A DNA stretch of 22,269 nt from Solobacterium sp. UBA1789 (GTDB lineage: Bacteria; Bacillota_I; Bacilli_A; Erysipelotrichales; Erysipelotrichaceae). The position numbers and the translations under genes are program-made. The first letter of the stretch is position 1; each line of letters begins with the position of its first letter. The notes below the pieces were generated by a model. That model was not told the DNA's origin, ran no database searches, and saw only the letters and a list, made by a program, of their open reading frames with translations. The stretch covers positions 19,624 through 41,892 of the forward strand of contig DCGB01000027.1 in NCBI GenBank assembly GCA_002314515.1. Reading direction: 5' to 3'. Of this stretch, positions 21,263 to 22,269 are shown piece after piece.

Positions 21263-22093
21263 TTATCCCTCGAATTCTTTTTTCAGATAATCTTTAACTC
21301 CTGTTAAACGCTCAATTGGATCTTCACCATTGTCCCAGCATTCCGCAACAAACATTCTGATGCCGATTTCTTTGGCTGCTTTTATTCCTTTTTTAAAATC
21401 AACAAGGCCCTCACCAAAGTTCATATCCCGGTATTTCCCTTCTTTGGTTTCTTTCAGATGCAGGGCAAAAATATGTCCCTTGCCAGCTTTTATTTCTTTT
21501 TCAATATCCAGATTATAAATTAGACAGGCGTTATTTAAATTGCCCAAATCAGGATAGATGCCAAGATAAGGGGAGTCAATTAACTTGACATAGTCAACAG
21601 CCTTGGAAATAGTGTCCATAAAGGGAGTTTCCATGGTTTCAAAAGCGCAGACAATGCCCTTTTTAGACGCATAATATATGCCTTTTTGAAGATTAGTAAT
21701 AAAGTTCTGTCTTGTAATCTCATCACTTTCTTCATAATAGACATCATATCCTGCCAATTGAATAATGCGAATACCAATATCATGACAGAAATCAACAGAT
21801 CGATAGAAGAGACTTAAGCCCTTTCTTTGAACCTCAGGATCTTTAGAACCCAGGGCCCATTTACGATGTGCAGAAAGACACATGGAATCAATAGAGAAAT
21901 CCAGATCATGTAGCATCATTTTGATGGCTAATTTGTCATCTTTTGAATAAAAGAGACGTTTCTGTTTTTCTTCGGTTTCATCGATGCTGATTTCCATATA
22001 ATCAAAACCAGTTTCTTTTGCGCATTGTAATTTTTCTAATAAAGAAAAAGAATTAGGCATTGCTTTTTCGTAGATACCCAAACGATAGTCCAT
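21263..22093 (-). CDS. ulaE: L-xylulose-5-phosphate 3-epimerase (L-ribulose-5-phosphate 3-epimerase)
   Basis: This 276-residue TIM barrel closely follows E. coli UlaE/SgbU: LGIYEKAMP (5-13), GFDYMEISIDET (29-40), SMCLSAHRKWALGSKD (70-85), GIRIIQLAGYDVYY (107-120), and YPDLGNL (180-186). Metal ligands are expected at E152 (AFETM), D182, H208 or H212 (GHIFALHLKET) and E251 (VAECWD). It converts L-xylulose 5-phosphate to L-ribulose 5-phosphate, the step before the 4-epimerase gene 3 kb away. It is first in the ulaE-lyxK-HPS/UlaD operon. CGGAGGA precedes the ATG. The operon starts only about 70 bases downstream of the rRNA terminator, with TATAAT on the minus strand in the gap. Confidence 0.93.
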   Translation of the reverse strand: MDYRLGIYEKAMPNSFSLLEKLQCAKETGFDYMEISIDETEEKQKRLFYSKDDKLAIKMMLHDLDFSIDSMCLSAHRKWALGSKDPEVQRKGLSLFYRSVDFCHDIGIRIIQLAGYDVYYEESDEITRQNFITNLQKGIYYASKKGIVCAFETMETPFMDTISKAVDYVKLIDSPYLGIYPDLGNLNNACLIYNLDIEKEIKAGKGHIFALHLKETKEGKYRDMNFGEGLVDFKKGIKAAKEIGIRMFVAECWDNGEDPIERLTGVKDYLKKEFEG

Positions 22094-22123
22094 GAATTCT
22101 TCCTCCGATATAATTAATTAAAT

Positions 22124-22129
22124 TATAGA
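22124..22129 (-). promoter_or_regulatory. Possible -10 box of the ulaE operon
   Basis: TATAAT on the minus strand lies about 30 bases before the ulaE ATG; no good -35 is seen. A half palindrome AAATATGTT (22142-22150, plus strand) upstream repeats one arm of the operator-like site at 18170-18195. Confidence 0.4.
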
Positions 22130-22160
22130 TGATTTGCCTTTAAATATGTTCCATATAAAT

Positions 22161-22183
22161 AAAAAAACCTCATTTCTGAGGTT
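22161..22183 (-). terminator. Terminator of the rRNA operon
   Basis: On the minus strand AACCTCA/TGAGGTT form a 7-bp stem with a 4-base loop, followed by seven T. It starts a few bases after the 5S rRNA 3' end. Confidence 0.88.
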
Positions 22184-22188
22184 CTTTA

Positions 22189-22269
22189 TCCGGCAACGTG
22201 CTTGATTCACTGCCTATTCAGACAGCTATGCTCGCCGATGCAGCGCTTAACTTCTGGGTTCGAGATGGG
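22189..22269 (-). rRNA. rrf: 5S rRNA, 3' part (cut by right edge)
   Basis: Read on the minus strand, the last 80 bases contain CCCATCTCGAACCCAGAAG, TTAAGCGCTGCATCGGCGAG and an end GCACGTTGCCGGA, the conserved loop A-to-helix III part of bacterial 5S rRNA and its 3' acceptor strand. About 35 bases at the 5' end lie outside the window. It marks the end of an rRNA operon directly upstream of the ulaE operon. The exact 3' end is uncertain by two or three bases. Confidence 0.92.

Overview
The window is A+T-rich DNA from a low-GC Gram-positive (Bacillota), most likely a gut anaerobe. Support for this comes from strong AGGAGG-type ribosome binding sites, a CIRCE heat-shock operator, short U-tract terminators and a lipobox protein. 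A placement in or near Erysipelotrichia is a guess from overall gene style and cannot be confirmed without a search. Most genes are on the minus strand, in short operons separated by clear hairpin terminators.

Left part (1-9.4 kb): a partial MTA/SAH nucleosidase gene runs off the left edge. Divergent from it are an alpha/beta hydrolase and an OFA-type MFS transporter. A minus-strand operon follows, in the order EamA exporter, MATE exporter, DUF4236 protein, PilT ATPase. Next come a second EamA paralog, a degenerate Fic-fold protein lacking the catalytic motif, and an Hsp20 chaperone gene under a near-consensus CIRCE operator.

Middle (9.5-17.4 kb): an MFS transporter, a stand-alone E2/CAT-fold acyltransferase-like protein whose expected catalytic His is Glu, and the most unusual block of the window. 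This block is a translationally coupled minus-strand operon: a radical SAM/SPASM protein, a membrane protein with a 10-cysteine SSCACV-type repeat tail ending in GGGRAGC, and a lipoprotein made of two duplicated domains. It is followed, from its own likely promoter, by an 83-residue protein that joins a double-glycine RiPP-type leader to a CxxC zinc ribbon. I infer that the radical SAM enzyme may modify the Cys-rich cytoplasmic tail of the membrane protein. Next are an AI-2E family transporter, an isolated 29-codon peptide gene with its own RBS and terminator, and tRNA-Leu(UAG).

Right part (17.4-22.3 kb): a sugar-acid/pentose catabolic cluster. UlaE, a LyxK-type kinase and an HPS/UlaD-family barrel form one minus-strand operon. 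A FrlC-like epimerase (plus strand) and an AraD/UlaF 4-epimerase (minus strand) diverge across a 26-bp operator-like palindrome. Together the enzymes could convert 3-keto-L-gulonate or L-xylulose to D-xylulose 5-phosphate, as in the E. coli ula and yia-sgb pathways. The window ends in the 3' part of a 5S rRNA gene, so the cluster lies immediately downstream of an rRNA operon.
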